Origin: Bacteroides gallinarum DSM 18171 = JCM 13658
GTDB taxonomy: Bacteria > Bacteroidota > Bacteroidia > Bacteroidales > Bacteroidaceae
Length of the DNA stretch: 64,000 bases
NCBI RefSeq assembly: GCF_000374365.1
Contig: NZ_KB894137.1
Span: 1-64,000, forward strand
Reading direction: 5' to 3'
The notes beneath the pieces were generated by a model. That model was given only the letters and a program-made list of their open reading frames with translations. It made no database searches and was not told the DNA's origin. Every line of letters starts with the position of its first letter. Positions within the stretch are counted from its first letter, which is position 1. Shown in pieces: positions 8,302 through 17,237 of the stretch. The position numbers were made by a program, and so were the translations under genes.

Positions 8302-8817
8302 TTGTTAACTACGTCGGTTCATAAGCATTGGCATGCTGTCTATGTTCGTCACAACACCGAGTTCAAAGTCGAGTTGTGGCTTCGCGAGCAAGGAATAGAA
8401 GTGTATTTGCCTGTGCAGGATGTATATCGGGAACATGCCGGAAAGCGTGTTAAGATAACCAGACCGGTAATTAGCGGCATGGTTTTCGTCTGTCTTTCCC
8501 GTTCCGAGCTTCCCACCGTAGAACATGCTCCCAACGTTCATCATTTCTTTAGCAAACGTGGTACGAACGCCCCTCTTATCATTCCCGACCAGCAAATGGC
8601 AGACTTCCGCTTCATGGTCGACCTTTCCGATACTTCTATATTAATGGTCAACGAACCGATTGCCCCGGGAACTATGGTTACTGTGACAAAAGGAAGCATG
8701 CAGGGCATTCGCGGCGAAATGGTGAAGTACGAAAGCAAGTATTACATAGCTGTAAGGTTACAGGAATTGGGATGTGCATTGGTTAGTGTGCCGGTGAGTT
8801 GTGTGAGGCGTGGGTGA
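8302..8817 (+). CDS. upxY: UpxY-type capsule transcription antiterminator (NusG family)
   Basis: A 171-residue NusG-like factor. The N-terminal NGN domain (WHAVYVRHNTEFKVELWLREQ) and a C-terminal KOW-like segment (GTMVTVTKGSMQGIRGEM) are visible. Such proteins are encoded first in Bacteroides capsule operons and let RNA polymerase read through the leader of their own operon. The start is a TTG at 8302: an in-frame TAG lies at 8296-8298 and the next Met is near residue 60, so no ATG is available. Unlike most such loci, no upxZ inhibitor gene follows; a decayed insertion sequence is there instead. Confidence 0.88.
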   Translation: MLTTSVHKHWHAVYVRHNTEFKVELWLREQGIEVYLPVQDVYREHAGKRVKITRPVISGMVFVCLSRSELPTVEHAPNVHHFFSKRGTNAPLIIPDQQMADFRFMVDLSDTSILMVNEPIAPGTMVTVTKGSMQGIRGEMVKYESKYYIAVRLQELGCALVSVPVSCVRRG

Positions 8818-8898
8818 GTAAATATGACTGTACGGAATAGAGCTATAGCTTTAACAATGTTAAGTTAGAAAGTATCTTATAAAAAGCCTCCTGATTAA

Positions 8899-8976
8899 AA
8901 GTTAACTTTCAATTTTTATGATATTAATTTATTATATATAAGGAAGTTAACTTTAGCGTAATGTGAAAGTTAACTT
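8899..8976. repeat. Three copies of palindrome AAGTTAACTT
   Basis: The 10-bp palindrome AAGTTAACTT occurs at 8899-8908, 8944-8953 and 8967-8976 in an AT-rich stretch after upxY. Together with the bases between and around them, 8818-9080 hold no gene that I can see. Confidence 0.6.
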
Positions 8977-9080
8977 GATTACTATTAATTAGTTAATAGA
9001 ATGTAAATTGTCTTTGTGAATATAAAGAATAGGGTTAATCTTATATTTAGGAAAGTATTTAGTTTTCATTTGATTTTACT

Positions 9081-9966
9081 ATAAGTGCCCAGTTAGGCCA
9101 TATTTTAGCCTGCAAATCATGACCTTCGTATTGTATTTTAAAAAAGTCATTTGTATGTATAGTACAGTGATTTTAAATGTTTTTTATTCGTTATAAATCG
9201 GAGTCAGCGTCTTTGAGTGAGTCCAGCCAATCCTTTTGTATTAAGACAAAGTTTTCAAGAAGGAACGTAGGATATCCGTTTGCTTTTACGAAGATGGTTT
9301 GCGAGGTTGTGAAGTCTTGAAAGGTATTTTGGAGGACCGCTAATTGAAAGCTTTTCAATCCAACGGATATAATGTCTATATATATTTGGATAATGCGTTT
9401 ATTTATGTGGGGTATTTTTATTGCATGGTGCATGCGCGTGCCAAATCCGTAAAACTGCCTATCAGTTGAATTACTCAATGTCAGCAATCTTTGAATACGA
9501 AAGAAATCATTGGACGGATAAATAGGATGTGGTACTTTGGCAGTCCATCCTCTTCGGAGGGATGGATAGGGTAGAGTAGGTTATCTAAACCGTTTCTGTA
9601 AGTAGCTGTTTGCTTACCTTAGGATGTACGTTACGATATTGACAACTTGATAGCCGAACGCTTCATTCATTCTTTTGCGGGAGAGCGGAAAAGCTACCTA
9701 TCCTTTGGAAACGTAGGTGTCCTATGGTCGGCTGTTTGTCATACGCTGATATCCACCTGCTGGATGAACAGGATGCTGACACTCGAATACTTCAAGAAAT
9801 TCTTCTGTGAAATCGTGAAAGGAAGAAAGGATTAGTAAAATCTGTTCCCTATGACGAATGGAATCTATATTAACAAATTTAAAAAACAAGTTCAATTTTT
9901 GTGTTATTTAGGAGGAAACCATCCACGGATGACCTACCTTATGCTATATGTCAAAATTGGACGCTA
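9081..9966 (+). mobile_element. Decayed, internally deleted IS66-family element
   Basis: The left end (9081, ataagtgcccagtta) aligns with the intact-looking end gtaagcgtccaatta at 18208. The right end, aattggacgctag at 9956-9966 approximately, is its near inverted copy. GTAAGCG-type ends are characteristic of IS66 elements. Inside, only the last part of the transposase gene remains; the front of tnpC and any tnpA or tnpB are gone. The right end runs to 16 bp before the true rfbH start. A sister relic with the same internal deletion lies at 18208-18490. Confidence 0.75.
9251..9835 (+). pseudogene. IS66 transposase (TnpC) C-terminal relic
   Basis: One reading frame from 9251 to 9835 gives recognisable IS66 transposase text broken by about five in-frame stops, for example TAA at 9341 and TGA at 9467. 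It includes LKAFQSNGYNVYIYLDN, then CMVHARAK, matching the family's L-Q-x-DGY-x-VY and C-W/M-AHARRKF region. After a degraded middle it ends IAERFIHSFAGERKSYLSFG and LEYFKKFFCEIVKGRKD, matching the family's NNLAER-x-IR and C-terminal domain. Roughly 195 codons of an expected 500 or so remain, so it cannot make an active enzyme. Confidence 0.8.
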
Positions 9967-9981
9967 GCCTGTTTATTGAAT

Positions 9982-11316
9982 ATGAGTAGAAAAGATGAGC
10001 TTAAACAAGAAATCCTGGCCTTAACCAAGGAATATTATGCTGCAGTCCATGGGCAGGAGAAACCTTTTGAACCGGGTAATACATTTGTGAATTACGGTGG
10101 CCGTTATTATGACCATGCTGAGTTAGTCAACTTGGTAGACTCTTCCCTTGACTTTTGGCTGACAGCCGGTCCGTGGGCACATAAGTTTGAGAAACGCTTT
10201 GCGTCGTGGTTGGGAGTAAAATATTGTTCCTTGACAAATTCAGGTTCTTCCGCCAATCTGTTGGCTTTTTCAGCGTTGACTTCGCCTTTGTTGGGTGAAC
10301 GGCGAATCAAACGTGGGGATGAAGTAATCACGGTTGCGTGTGGCTTTCCTACTACTGTCACCCCCTGCATTCAGTATGGCGCTGTTCCTGTATTCGTAGA
10401 TGTCACTGTTCCCGAATATAATATTGATGTGACACAGTTGGAGGCCGCTTATTCTGACAAGACAAAGGCGGTAATGATTGCGCACTCTTTGGGTAATCCT
10501 TTTAACCTGGAAGCGGTAAAGGATTTTTGCGACAGGTATAATCTTTGGTTGGTAGAGGACAACTGTGATGCTTTAGGCTCCACTTATACTATTAATGGCG
10601 AAGAGAGAAAAACCGGAACGATAGGGGATATCGGGACGAGTAGTTTTTATCCTCCGCACCATATGACTATGGGAGAAGGCGGTGCTGTATATACAAATAA
10701 TCCACGATTGCACAAGATTGTCAATTCCTTTCGCGATTGGGGGCGTGACTGTTGGTGTGTAGGCGGTGTGGACAATACTTGCGGTTGTCGTTTCACCAAG
10801 CAATTCGGTGAACTTCCTTTGGGTTACGACCACAAATATGTTTATTCCCATTTCGGTTATAATTTGAAGGTGACTGACATGCAGGCTGCCATTGGCTGCG
10901 CGCAGTTGGAGAAGCTGGATGATATTGTGGAAGCCCGCCGTGAGAATTTTTCTTACTTAAAACAAGGGCTTGCAGGTACACGAGGGCTAATCCTTCCCGA
11001 AGCCCAGAATAATTCCAATCCCAGTTGGTTTGGCTTCCTAATCTCTGTAAAGCCGGATGCGGGATTCACACGTAATGAACTGTCCCAATACTTAGAGAGC
11101 AGGAAGATACAGACCCGCAATCTTTTTGCCGGCAATTTGCTGAAACATCCGGCTTTTGATGAGATGCGCCGTTCGGGTGAAGGATACCGTGTTGTCGGCA
11201 AACTTAACGGTACAGACTTTATCATGAACAACACACTTTGGATAGGTGTCTATCCAGGTATGACCCATGAGATGCTTGATTATATGATAACCGCTATTAA
11301 GGAGTTTGCAAAGTGA
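9982..11316 (+). CDS. rfbH: CDP-4-keto-6-deoxy-D-glucose 3-dehydrase (E1)
   Basis: A 444-residue PLP and [2Fe-2S] enzyme that removes the C3 hydroxyl of CDP-4-keto-6-deoxyglucose, opening the route to 3,6-dideoxyhexoses. It has the DegT aminotransferase fold, but the catalytic Lys is replaced by His (PPHHMTMGEGG, residues about 226-227), the mark of E1. The cluster Cys residues sit in RDCWCVGGVDNTCGCRF. The ATG at 9982 (MSRKDELKQEIL) matches the family start; a longer frame from GTG 9901 runs through the IS66 right end and is not credible. The stop overlaps rfbF by 4 bp. No E3 ferredoxin-type reductase gene is nearby. Confidence 0.93.
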   Translation: MSRKDELKQEILALTKEYYAAVHGQEKPFEPGNTFVNYGGRYYDHAELVNLVDSSLDFWLTAGPWAHKFEKRFASWLGVKYCSLTNSGSSANLLAFSALTSPLLGERRIKRGDEVITVACGFPTTVTPCIQYGAVPVFVDVTVPEYNIDVTQLEAAYSDKTKAVMIAHSLGNPFNLEAVKDFCDRYNLWLVEDNCDALGSTYTINGEERKTGTIGDIGTSSFYPPHHMTMGEGGAVYTNNPRLHKIVNSFRDWGRDCWCVGGVDNTCGCRFTKQFGELPLGYDHKYVYSHFGYNLKVTDMQAAIGCAQLEKLDDIVEARRENFSYLKQGLAGTRGLILPEAQNNSNPSWFGFLISVKPDAGFTRNELSQYLESRKIQTRNLFAGNLLKHPAFDEMRRSGEGYRVVGKLNGTDFIMNNTLWIGVYPGMTHEMLDYMITAIKEFAK

Positions 11317-12092
11317 AAGCAATAATTTTGGCCGGTGGTCTCGGCACACGTTTAAGTGAGGCTACCAATTTGATACCCAAACCTATGGTCGAGATAGGTG
11401 GTAAGCCTATCCTCTGGCATATTATGAAGATATACAGCCATTATGGTATAAATGATTTTATAATCTGTTGTGGTTACAAGCAGTATGTCATTAAGGAATA
11501 TTTTGCCAATTATTTCCGGCATAACAGTGACATGACTGTGGATTTGTCCAATAATACCACAACAATTCTTGACAACCATTCGGAGAACTGGAAAGTAACC
11601 ATGGTAGACACCGGGCTGAACACTCAGACCGGAGGCCGTATTAAACGTGTACAGAAATATATAGGTAACGAGCGTTTTCTGCTGACATATGGCGACGGCG
11701 TTGCAGATTTGGATATCGCTGACACTATTGCCGTACATGAGGCATCAGGGGCTATTCTTTCATTGACAGCCTATAAACCGGGAGGTAAATTCGGTGCTTT
11801 GCAGATAGACCTGAGCACCGACAAGGTACTTTCTTTCCAAGAAAAGCCGGACGGTGACCGTAATTGGATTAATGCCGGTTATTTTGTCTGTGAACCAGAA
11901 GTGTTCGATTACATTCCGGAGAATGACGATATGGTCATTTTTGAGCGTACTCCTTTGGAACGTATAGCCAGTGACGGCAGGATGCATGCTTACCGTCACA
12001 AGGGGTTCTGGAAACCTATGGATACGCTTCGTGACAATACGGAATTGAATGAGATGTGGGAGAGGGAATGTGCTCCCTGGAAGGTTTGGTAA
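11313..12092 (+). CDS. rfbF: Glucose-1-phosphate cytidylyltransferase
   Basis: A 259-residue nucleotidyltransferase forming CDP-glucose from CTP and glucose 1-phosphate. The signature AIILAGGLGTRLSEATNLIPKPMVEIGGKPILWHI is complete in sequence, followed by FIICCGYKQYVIKEYF and LTYGDGVADLDI. The length is exactly that of RfbF/AscA proteins. It starts with GTG in a GTGA overlap with the rfbH stop, so translation is probably coupled. A 109-bp gap without visible features separates it from rfbG. Confidence 0.95.
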   Translation: MKAIILAGGLGTRLSEATNLIPKPMVEIGGKPILWHIMKIYSHYGINDFIICCGYKQYVIKEYFANYFRHNSDMTVDLSNNTTTILDNHSENWKVTMVDTGLNTQTGGRIKRVQKYIGNERFLLTYGDGVADLDIADTIAVHEASGAILSLTAYKPGGKFGALQIDLSTDKVLSFQEKPDGDRNWINAGYFVCEPEVFDYIPENDDMVIFERTPLERIASDGRMHAYRHKGFWKPMDTLRDNTELNEMWERECAPWKVW

Positions 12093-12201
12093 CGAATTGG
12101 ACAGTGATATTTGAAATATTTGTTAGTGCCGGATAAAATACCGTTGTGCTACCATGACGAAATAACATTAATCATCCTGTTTAAACTTATTCCATTTATT
12201 C

Positions 12202-13278
12202 ATGATAGACATTTTCAACGCTTTCTATCAGGGAAAGCGTGTACTTGTTACCGGTCATACCGGCTTTAAAGGCAGTTGGCTTTCCATTTGGCTGAATGAA
12301 CTGGGCGCTGAAGTTATCGGTGTGGCCCAAGAACCTTTTTCCGACCGTGATAACTTTGTGCTTTCCGGTATTGGAAATCGGATTAAAGCTGATATCCGTG
12401 CCGATATTTGCGACGGCGAACGGATGAAAGCCATTTTCCGTGAATACCGGCCGGAGATTGTCTTCCATTTAGCCGCCCAGCCATTGGTGCGCCTTAGCTA
12501 TGACATTCCTGTAGAAACCTACCGCACGAATGTCATGGGCACAATCAATATCCTTGAGGCTATCCGTGCCACGGACAGCGTGAAAGTGGGGGTGATGATT
12601 ACCACCGACAAGTGTTATGAGAACAAGGAACAGATTTGGGGTTATCGTGAGAATGAACCTATGGGTGGTTACGACCCTTACTCCAGCAGTAAAGGTGCCG
12701 CTGAAATAGCCATTGCTTCATGGCGCAGAAGTTTCTTTAATCCCAATGAGTATGAAAAGCACGGTAAGAGCATCGCCAGTGTCAGGGCGGGCAATGTGAT
12801 AGGTGGCGGCGATTGGGCACTGGACCGTATCATCCCGGACTGTATCAGGGCGTTGGAAGCGGGCAAACCGATAGAAATCCGTAGCCCCCAGGCTATTCGT
12901 CCTTGGCAGCATGTGCTCGAACCTTTGAGTGGCTATATGCTTCTTGCCGGGAAGATGTGGCATGCTCCGACGAAATATTGTGAGGGCTGGAACTTCGGTC
13001 CGAGAGCGGAGAGTATATCCACGGTTTGGGATGTGGCAACGAAAGTTATAGAACAGTATGGCAGCGGTGAGTTGAAAGACTTGTCCAATCCTGATGCGTT
13101 GCATGAGGCAAAGTTACTGATGCTTGATATCAGTAAGGCAAAATTCCGTTTGGGGTGGGAGCCGAGGATGAATATAGACCAATGTATCAGTTTAGTGGTG
13201 GACTGGTATAAGAAATATCGGTCGGAAAATATTTATGAACTTTGTGTAGAAGAAATAAATCGCTATTTGGGAATATGA
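12202..13278 (+). CDS. rfbG: CDP-glucose 4,6-dehydratase
   Basis: A 358-residue extended SDR enzyme that converts CDP-glucose to CDP-4-keto-6-deoxyglucose, the substrate of RfbH. The NAD loop GHTGFKGSWL is at about residues 18-27, the TTDKCYENKEQIWGYRE segment carries the dehydratase active-site Thr-Asp-Lys, and YDPYSSSKGAAE gives the Tyr-xxx-Lys pair. RAGNVIGGGDWALDRIIPD is also family typical. Its stop overlaps the next gene by 4 bp (ATGA). Confidence 0.95.
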   Translation: MIDIFNAFYQGKRVLVTGHTGFKGSWLSIWLNELGAEVIGVAQEPFSDRDNFVLSGIGNRIKADIRADICDGERMKAIFREYRPEIVFHLAAQPLVRLSYDIPVETYRTNVMGTINILEAIRATDSVKVGVMITTDKCYENKEQIWGYRENEPMGGYDPYSSSKGAAEIAIASWRRSFFNPNEYEKHGKSIASVRAGNVIGGGDWALDRIIPDCIRALEAGKPIEIRSPQAIRPWQHVLEPLSGYMLLAGKMWHAPTKYCEGWNFGPRAESISTVWDVATKVIEQYGSGELKDLSNPDALHEAKLLMLDISKAKFRLGWEPRMNIDQCISLVVDWYKKYRSENIYELCVEEINRYLGI

Positions 13279-14168
13279 AAATCTTTGCTACAGGCGTTAC
13301 TGGTTATTTAGGATTTCACTTTGTGAATGAAGCAGTCCGTTTGGGACATCAAGTTCTTTGCTTACGAAGAAATTCCTCTAAATCCATGTTTGATTCTGTT
13401 GTGGAAGCTCAAATTGCATGGATAGACGTCGAAGATTTAAGTTTGAAAGAGAAAATCCGTTTGTTTCAGCCGGATGTGTTATTTCATGCTGCTTGGGGTG
13501 GAGTAAGAGGATACGGACGTGAAGATAGGCATATTCAGAATAGCAATTTGGCTATGTCCCGGCAAATGTTCGGACTATATCCTTATAAACAGATACTTGC
13601 TATTGGCAGCCAGGCTGAATATGGCTTTTATCATGGTCCTGTGGATGAAAATCATGTGTTACATCCGTTGACGGAGTATGCGTATGCAAAAAAGCAATGC
13701 TGTGATGATTTGAAAAAGTATTGTGAAATAAACGGTATTGAGTGGCAGTGGATTAGAATTTTTACCGTATTTGGTGAACGACAAACCGGAGGATTGATAA
13801 AACTGGTTGTTGATAAATGTAAGAGAGGAGATAAAGAATTTGATACAACAGAAGGTTACCAAAAATATTCTTACCTGTATGCAATAGATTTTGCCAAAGC
13901 CTTATGTCAAGTGCTTGGAGTTAAAGGAAAATCTGGTATATATAATCTAAGCCAACCCACGGAGGTACATAGCAACCGATATATTTTGGAGTGTATAAAA
14001 GAAAAGATGCATTCTGATATCCAATTTAATTTCGGTGCAATTCCTTATGAAGATGGGCAGGTTATGTTAATGGATGGAACTGTGGAAAAATTTGTCAATG
14101 CTTTCGGTCCTATCCCTCATACAGATTTTGAATTAGCATTAAATAAAACTATAGAATCCTTTAAATAA
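13275..14168 (+). CDS. NAD(P)-dependent sugar epimerase/reductase (SDR)
   Basis: A 297-residue extended SDR protein. The dinucleotide loop is FATGVTGYLGFHF at the N-terminus, the Ser and Tyr-xxx-Lys active site lies in IGSQAEYGF and PLTEYAYAKKQ, and RIFTVFGERQTGGLI follows. It resembles CDP-abequose, paratose or tyvelose-type synthases and other 4-ketoreductases of dideoxyhexose clusters. Next to a transketolase-like pair it may instead reduce a branched intermediate, as YerF does for yersiniose. The ATG at 13275 overlaps the rfbG stop. Base composition becomes clearly more AT-rich from here on. Confidence 0.8.
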   Translation: MKIFATGVTGYLGFHFVNEAVRLGHQVLCLRRNSSKSMFDSVVEAQIAWIDVEDLSLKEKIRLFQPDVLFHAAWGGVRGYGREDRHIQNSNLAMSRQMFGLYPYKQILAIGSQAEYGFYHGPVDENHVLHPLTEYAYAKKQCCDDLKKYCEINGIEWQWIRIFTVFGERQTGGLIKLVVDKCKRGDKEFDTTEGYQKYSYLYAIDFAKALCQVLGVKGKSGIYNLSQPTEVHSNRYILECIKEKMHSDIQFNFGAIPYEDGQVMLMDGTVEKFVNAFGPIPHTDFELALNKTIESFK

Positions 14169-14975
14169 ATGAGTACTAAAAGTTTGGAAATGGCGAAGAA
14201 GATCCGGAAAACTTCTGTGGCCATGGTATATAAAGCTCATTCCTCTCATATTGGTGGAGCGTTGTCTATGGCCGATATTTTGGCCGTGTTGTATAGTGAT
14301 GTTCTGAATTATGATGCCAACAATCCTGCTTGGGAGAAACGTGACCGCTGTTTGCTATCAAAAGGGCATGCTTGTGTATCATTCTATGCAGTACTTGCCC
14401 ATACAGGATTTTTTCCGATGAGTGAACTTGATTCTTATTCGCAGGATGGTTCTGCTTTTTTATGTCATACGACCCATCATGTGCCGGGAATTGAAATTTC
14501 AGCAGGTAGCTTAGGGCATGTTTTTTCCATTGCTTGTGGCATAGCTTTAGGTGCAAAAATAAAGAAAGAGAAATTTAAGACTTACGTTATATTAGGTGAT
14601 GGAGAAATGGACGAGGGGTCAAATTGGGAAGCGCTTCTTTTTGGAGCACATCATAACTTATCCAATTTATGTGCCATTATCGATTACAATAAAATCCAAA
14701 GTTTTGGTAACACTAATGATGTCCTGCGTCTTGAGCCGTTGATTGATAAATTGAAATCTTTTAACTGGAACGTAATCAATGTGGATGGACATAACCATGA
14801 TGAATTGTTGCGTGCTTTTGATGATTTTAAGCATGAAAAATATAGACCGACTGTTATTATTGCAAATACTGTGAAAGGTAAAGGTGTGTCTTTTATGGAG
14901 AATAATCTTGCATGGCATTATAAGTCACCCAATGAAGAACAATATAAACAAGCAATAAAGGAGATCGAAAGATGA
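14169..14975 (+). CDS. Transketolase-like enzyme, N-terminal (TPP-binding) subunit
   Basis: A 268-residue protein equal to the N-terminal half of transketolase. It contains the thiamine-diphosphate motif GDGEMDEGSNWEA ending in IIDYNKIQSFG, plus SSHIGGALSMADILAVLY, LSKGHACVSFYAVL and GSLGHVFSIACGIALG. The transketolase active-site His residues are thus retained. Split transketolases occur in archaea and in secondary-metabolite or surface-sugar clusters. It starts directly after the SDR stop and overlaps the C-terminal subunit by 4 bp. I infer it transfers a two-carbon unit to a keto sugar nucleotide rather than acting in central metabolism. Confidence 0.9.
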   Translation: MSTKSLEMAKKIRKTSVAMVYKAHSSHIGGALSMADILAVLYSDVLNYDANNPAWEKRDRCLLSKGHACVSFYAVLAHTGFFPMSELDSYSQDGSAFLCHTTHHVPGIEISAGSLGHVFSIACGIALGAKIKKEKFKTYVILGDGEMDEGSNWEALLFGAHHNLSNLCAIIDYNKIQSFGNTNDVLRLEPLIDKLKSFNWNVINVDGHNHDELLRAFDDFKHEKYRPTVIIANTVKGKGVSFMENNLAWHYKSPNEEQYKQAIKEIER

Positions 14976-15871
14976 GGACGGCATTTATAAAGCAGCTTGT
15001 TGAAGAAGCTGGAACGAATGATAAGATTTTTTTAATTGTAGGCGATTTGGGGTATAGTGTGGTCGAAACTTTTGCAGAGAAATATCCGGAACGTTTTCTT
15101 AATGCGGGAATAGCAGAGCAAAATATGGTTGGGGTTGCTGCGGGCTTGGCAATGGCAGGATATAATGTTTATGTGTATTCTATTGGAAATTTCCCAACGC
15201 TACGTTGTATGGAGCAGATACGTTATGATATCGCTTATCATAAATTGAATGTGAAAATAGTTTCGGTGGGTGCAGGATATGCTTATGGCTCGTTAGGTTC
15301 TTCTCATCATGCCACAGAGGAGTTAGGGATGATGCGTACAATTCCCAATATGGTGGTTTGTTCGCCTGGTGATCCAATTGAAGCACAGGCTATAACTACC
15401 CTTTCGGCTAATTATGATGGCCCTATGTATTTACGATTAGGGAAAGCAGGGGAAGCGGTAGTACATCCAATACCAATCACTGGTTTAAACATAGGCGATC
15501 TTCTTCCTGTGTTGAATAATGTTGGCTCAACGAAGGCTTTATTGGTTAGTGGTTCAATCTTGGATTATGCCGTAAAACGTGTAGCTGAACTTGGAAATTT
15601 TTTCGATGTTTATAGTGTTCCTTTCATAAAACCTCTGAATGATGAAATATTGCGTAAAATTGCTTCTGAGTATACGGATATTTGGGTTTTGGAAGAGCAT
15701 CAAAAAAGCTGTGGAATAGGCTCTGCAATAATAGAAGTTATCAGCGATATGTATGCAGGGCGACAAATTTCTAATTATCCTCGAATAAAGCGTATCGGCA
15801 TTGATGATACTTTTTATTCAGTCTCCGGTTCGCAAGCCTATTTAAGAAAGTTGGCGGGTTTGCAGATATAA
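14972..15871 (+). CDS. Transketolase-like enzyme, C-terminal (pyrimidine-binding) subunit
   Basis: A 299-residue partner of the preceding gene, containing the Pyr domain with the cofactor-activating Glu in FLNAGIAEQNMVGVAAGLAMAG, the SSHHATEELGMMRTIPNM segment, and a C-terminal transketolase domain (WVLEEHQKSCGIGSAI). The ATGA overlap with the N-terminal subunit implies coupled translation and a two-subunit complex. It is followed within 2 bp by the flippase, so it belongs to the capsule operon. Confidence 0.9.
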   Translation: MRTAFIKQLVEEAGTNDKIFLIVGDLGYSVVETFAEKYPERFLNAGIAEQNMVGVAAGLAMAGYNVYVYSIGNFPTLRCMEQIRYDIAYHKLNVKIVSVGAGYAYGSLGSSHHATEELGMMRTIPNMVVCSPGDPIEAQAITTLSANYDGPMYLRLGKAGEAVVHPIPITGLNIGDLLPVLNNVGSTKALLVSGSILDYAVKRVAELGNFFDVYSVPFIKPLNDEILRKIASEYTDIWVLEEHQKSCGIGSAIIEVISDMYAGRQISNYPRIKRIGIDDTFYSVSGSQAYLRKLAGLQI

Positions 15872-15872
15872 G

Positions 15873-17237
15873 ATGATAACAGTACTGTTAAAATTGAAGG
15901 ATAAGTTAGGAATAGACAAATCCATTTTCTTTACTTCTCTTGCAAGGATTATCCAGGCAGTAGGGGGAGTTGTTTCTATCTTGTTTATAGCTCGGTATCT
16001 GACAGGGATAGAACAAGGATTTTATTATACATTCGGAAGTTTTGTTGCTATTCAGGTGTTCTTTGAGCTGGGATTGAACGGGATTATAACCCAATATGTG
16101 GCCCACGAAACAGCACATCTGCAATGGAAGACTTCAACGGAACTGGCGGGTGAACATAAATATCTGTCCCGTTTATCATCTTTGCTCCACTTCTGTGTAA
16201 AGTGGTATCTGTGTTTTGCCGGGATACTGTTGGTTACTTTAATAATTGTAGGATTTATTTTCTTTGGTAAATACGGAACAGATGGCGATGTGACGTGGAA
16301 GTTGCCTTGGATTTTACTTGCTGTAGGTACTGCCTTAAATTTGCTACTGGCTCCTGTCCTTGCCTTCATAGAAGGATTGGGGAAAGTAAAAGAAATTGCA
16401 AAAGTACGTTTATATCAGCAATGTATCAGCATCTTGGTGGTTTGGGGAGGCTTGATATTAGGTGCTAAATTGTATGTATCCGGCATAAATTGGCTTGTCA
16501 TCATATTATTGGTTACATCTATATTATTCTTTAGCGATTTCAGAAAGCTGCTATTGAATATTTGGAATGTATCTCTGACAGAAACTGTAGATTATCGTAA
16601 AGAGATATTTCCTTATCAATGGAAAATAGCATTGAGCTGGATTAGCGGCTATTTTATTTTTCAACTGTTCAATCCTGTGTTGTTTGCTACGGAGGGAGCA
16701 GTTGTTGCCGGGCAAATGGGAATGACATTGGCTGCGTTGAACGGGATACAGGCATTATCAATCAGTTGGATGACTACAAAAGTACCCTTGTATTCCGGTC
16801 TGGTAGCAACGAAAGACTATTTGCAATTGGATACTATTTTTAATCGTACCTTGAAACAATCCGTTTTCATCAATGGAGTACTGCTTGTTTTGATGTTTAT
16901 TATTGTTTGGGCTGTTCGGCATTGGCATATTGTTATAGGAGGTATGGATTTAGGTAATCGTTTTTTACCTTATGTGCCTATGATTTTAATGATGATACCT
17001 TTATTTATAAATCAATTTATCAGTTCGTGGGCTACTTATTTGCGTTGCCATAAACGAGAACCGTTTTTGATAAACTCTATCTGCGCCGGTATAATTTGTT
17101 GCCTTTCTACAGTGTTGTTGGGTAAATGGTTTGGAGTATTGGGAGTAACTGGCGGATATTGCTGTATCACTATTGCTTTGATGCCTTGGGGGTATTGGAT
17201 TTATAAAACTAAGAAAAGAGATTGGCATGGAAAATAA
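15873..17237 (+). CDS. wzx: Wzx-type polysaccharide flippase
   Basis: A 454-residue, strongly hydrophobic protein with about a dozen predicted membrane segments, resembling the MATE/MOP O-antigen flippases. The N-terminus (SIFFTSLARIIQAVGGVVS) has the usual RxxQxxxG-like pattern. It would move undecaprenyl-linked repeat units across the inner membrane for Wzy-dependent assembly. It lies 1 bp after the transketolase pair and overlaps the next glycosyltransferase by 11 bp. Confidence 0.82.
   Translation: MITVLLKLKDKLGIDKSIFFTSLARIIQAVGGVVSILFIARYLTGIEQGFYYTFGSFVAIQVFFELGLNGIITQYVAHETAHLQWKTSTELAGEHKYLSRLSSLLHFCVKWYLCFAGILLVTLIIVGFIFFGKYGTDGDVTWKLPWILLAVGTALNLLLAPVLAFIEGLGKVKEIAKVRLYQQCISILVVWGGLILGAKLYVSGINWLVIILLVTSILFFSDFRKLLLNIWNVSLTETVDYRKEIFPYQWKIALSWISGYFIFQLFNPVLFATEGAVVAGQMGMTLAALNGIQALSISWMTTKVPLYSGLVATKDYLQLDTIFNRTLKQSVFINGVLLVLMFIIVWAVRHWHIVIGGMDLGNRFLPYVPMILMMIPLFINQFISSWATYLRCHKREPFLINSICAGIICCLSTVLLGKWFGVLGVTGGYCCITIALMPWGYWIYKTKKRDWHGK

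Noticed and set aside
9191..9487. 98-codon open frame on the minus strand
   Set aside because: It is antisense to the IS66 transposase relic, whose plus-strand text is clearly recognisable.
9901..9981. GTG start that would lengthen RfbH by 27 residues
   Set aside because: The extra codons run through the IS66 right end (aattggacgct) and do not match RfbH; the ATG at 9982 gives the family N-terminus.
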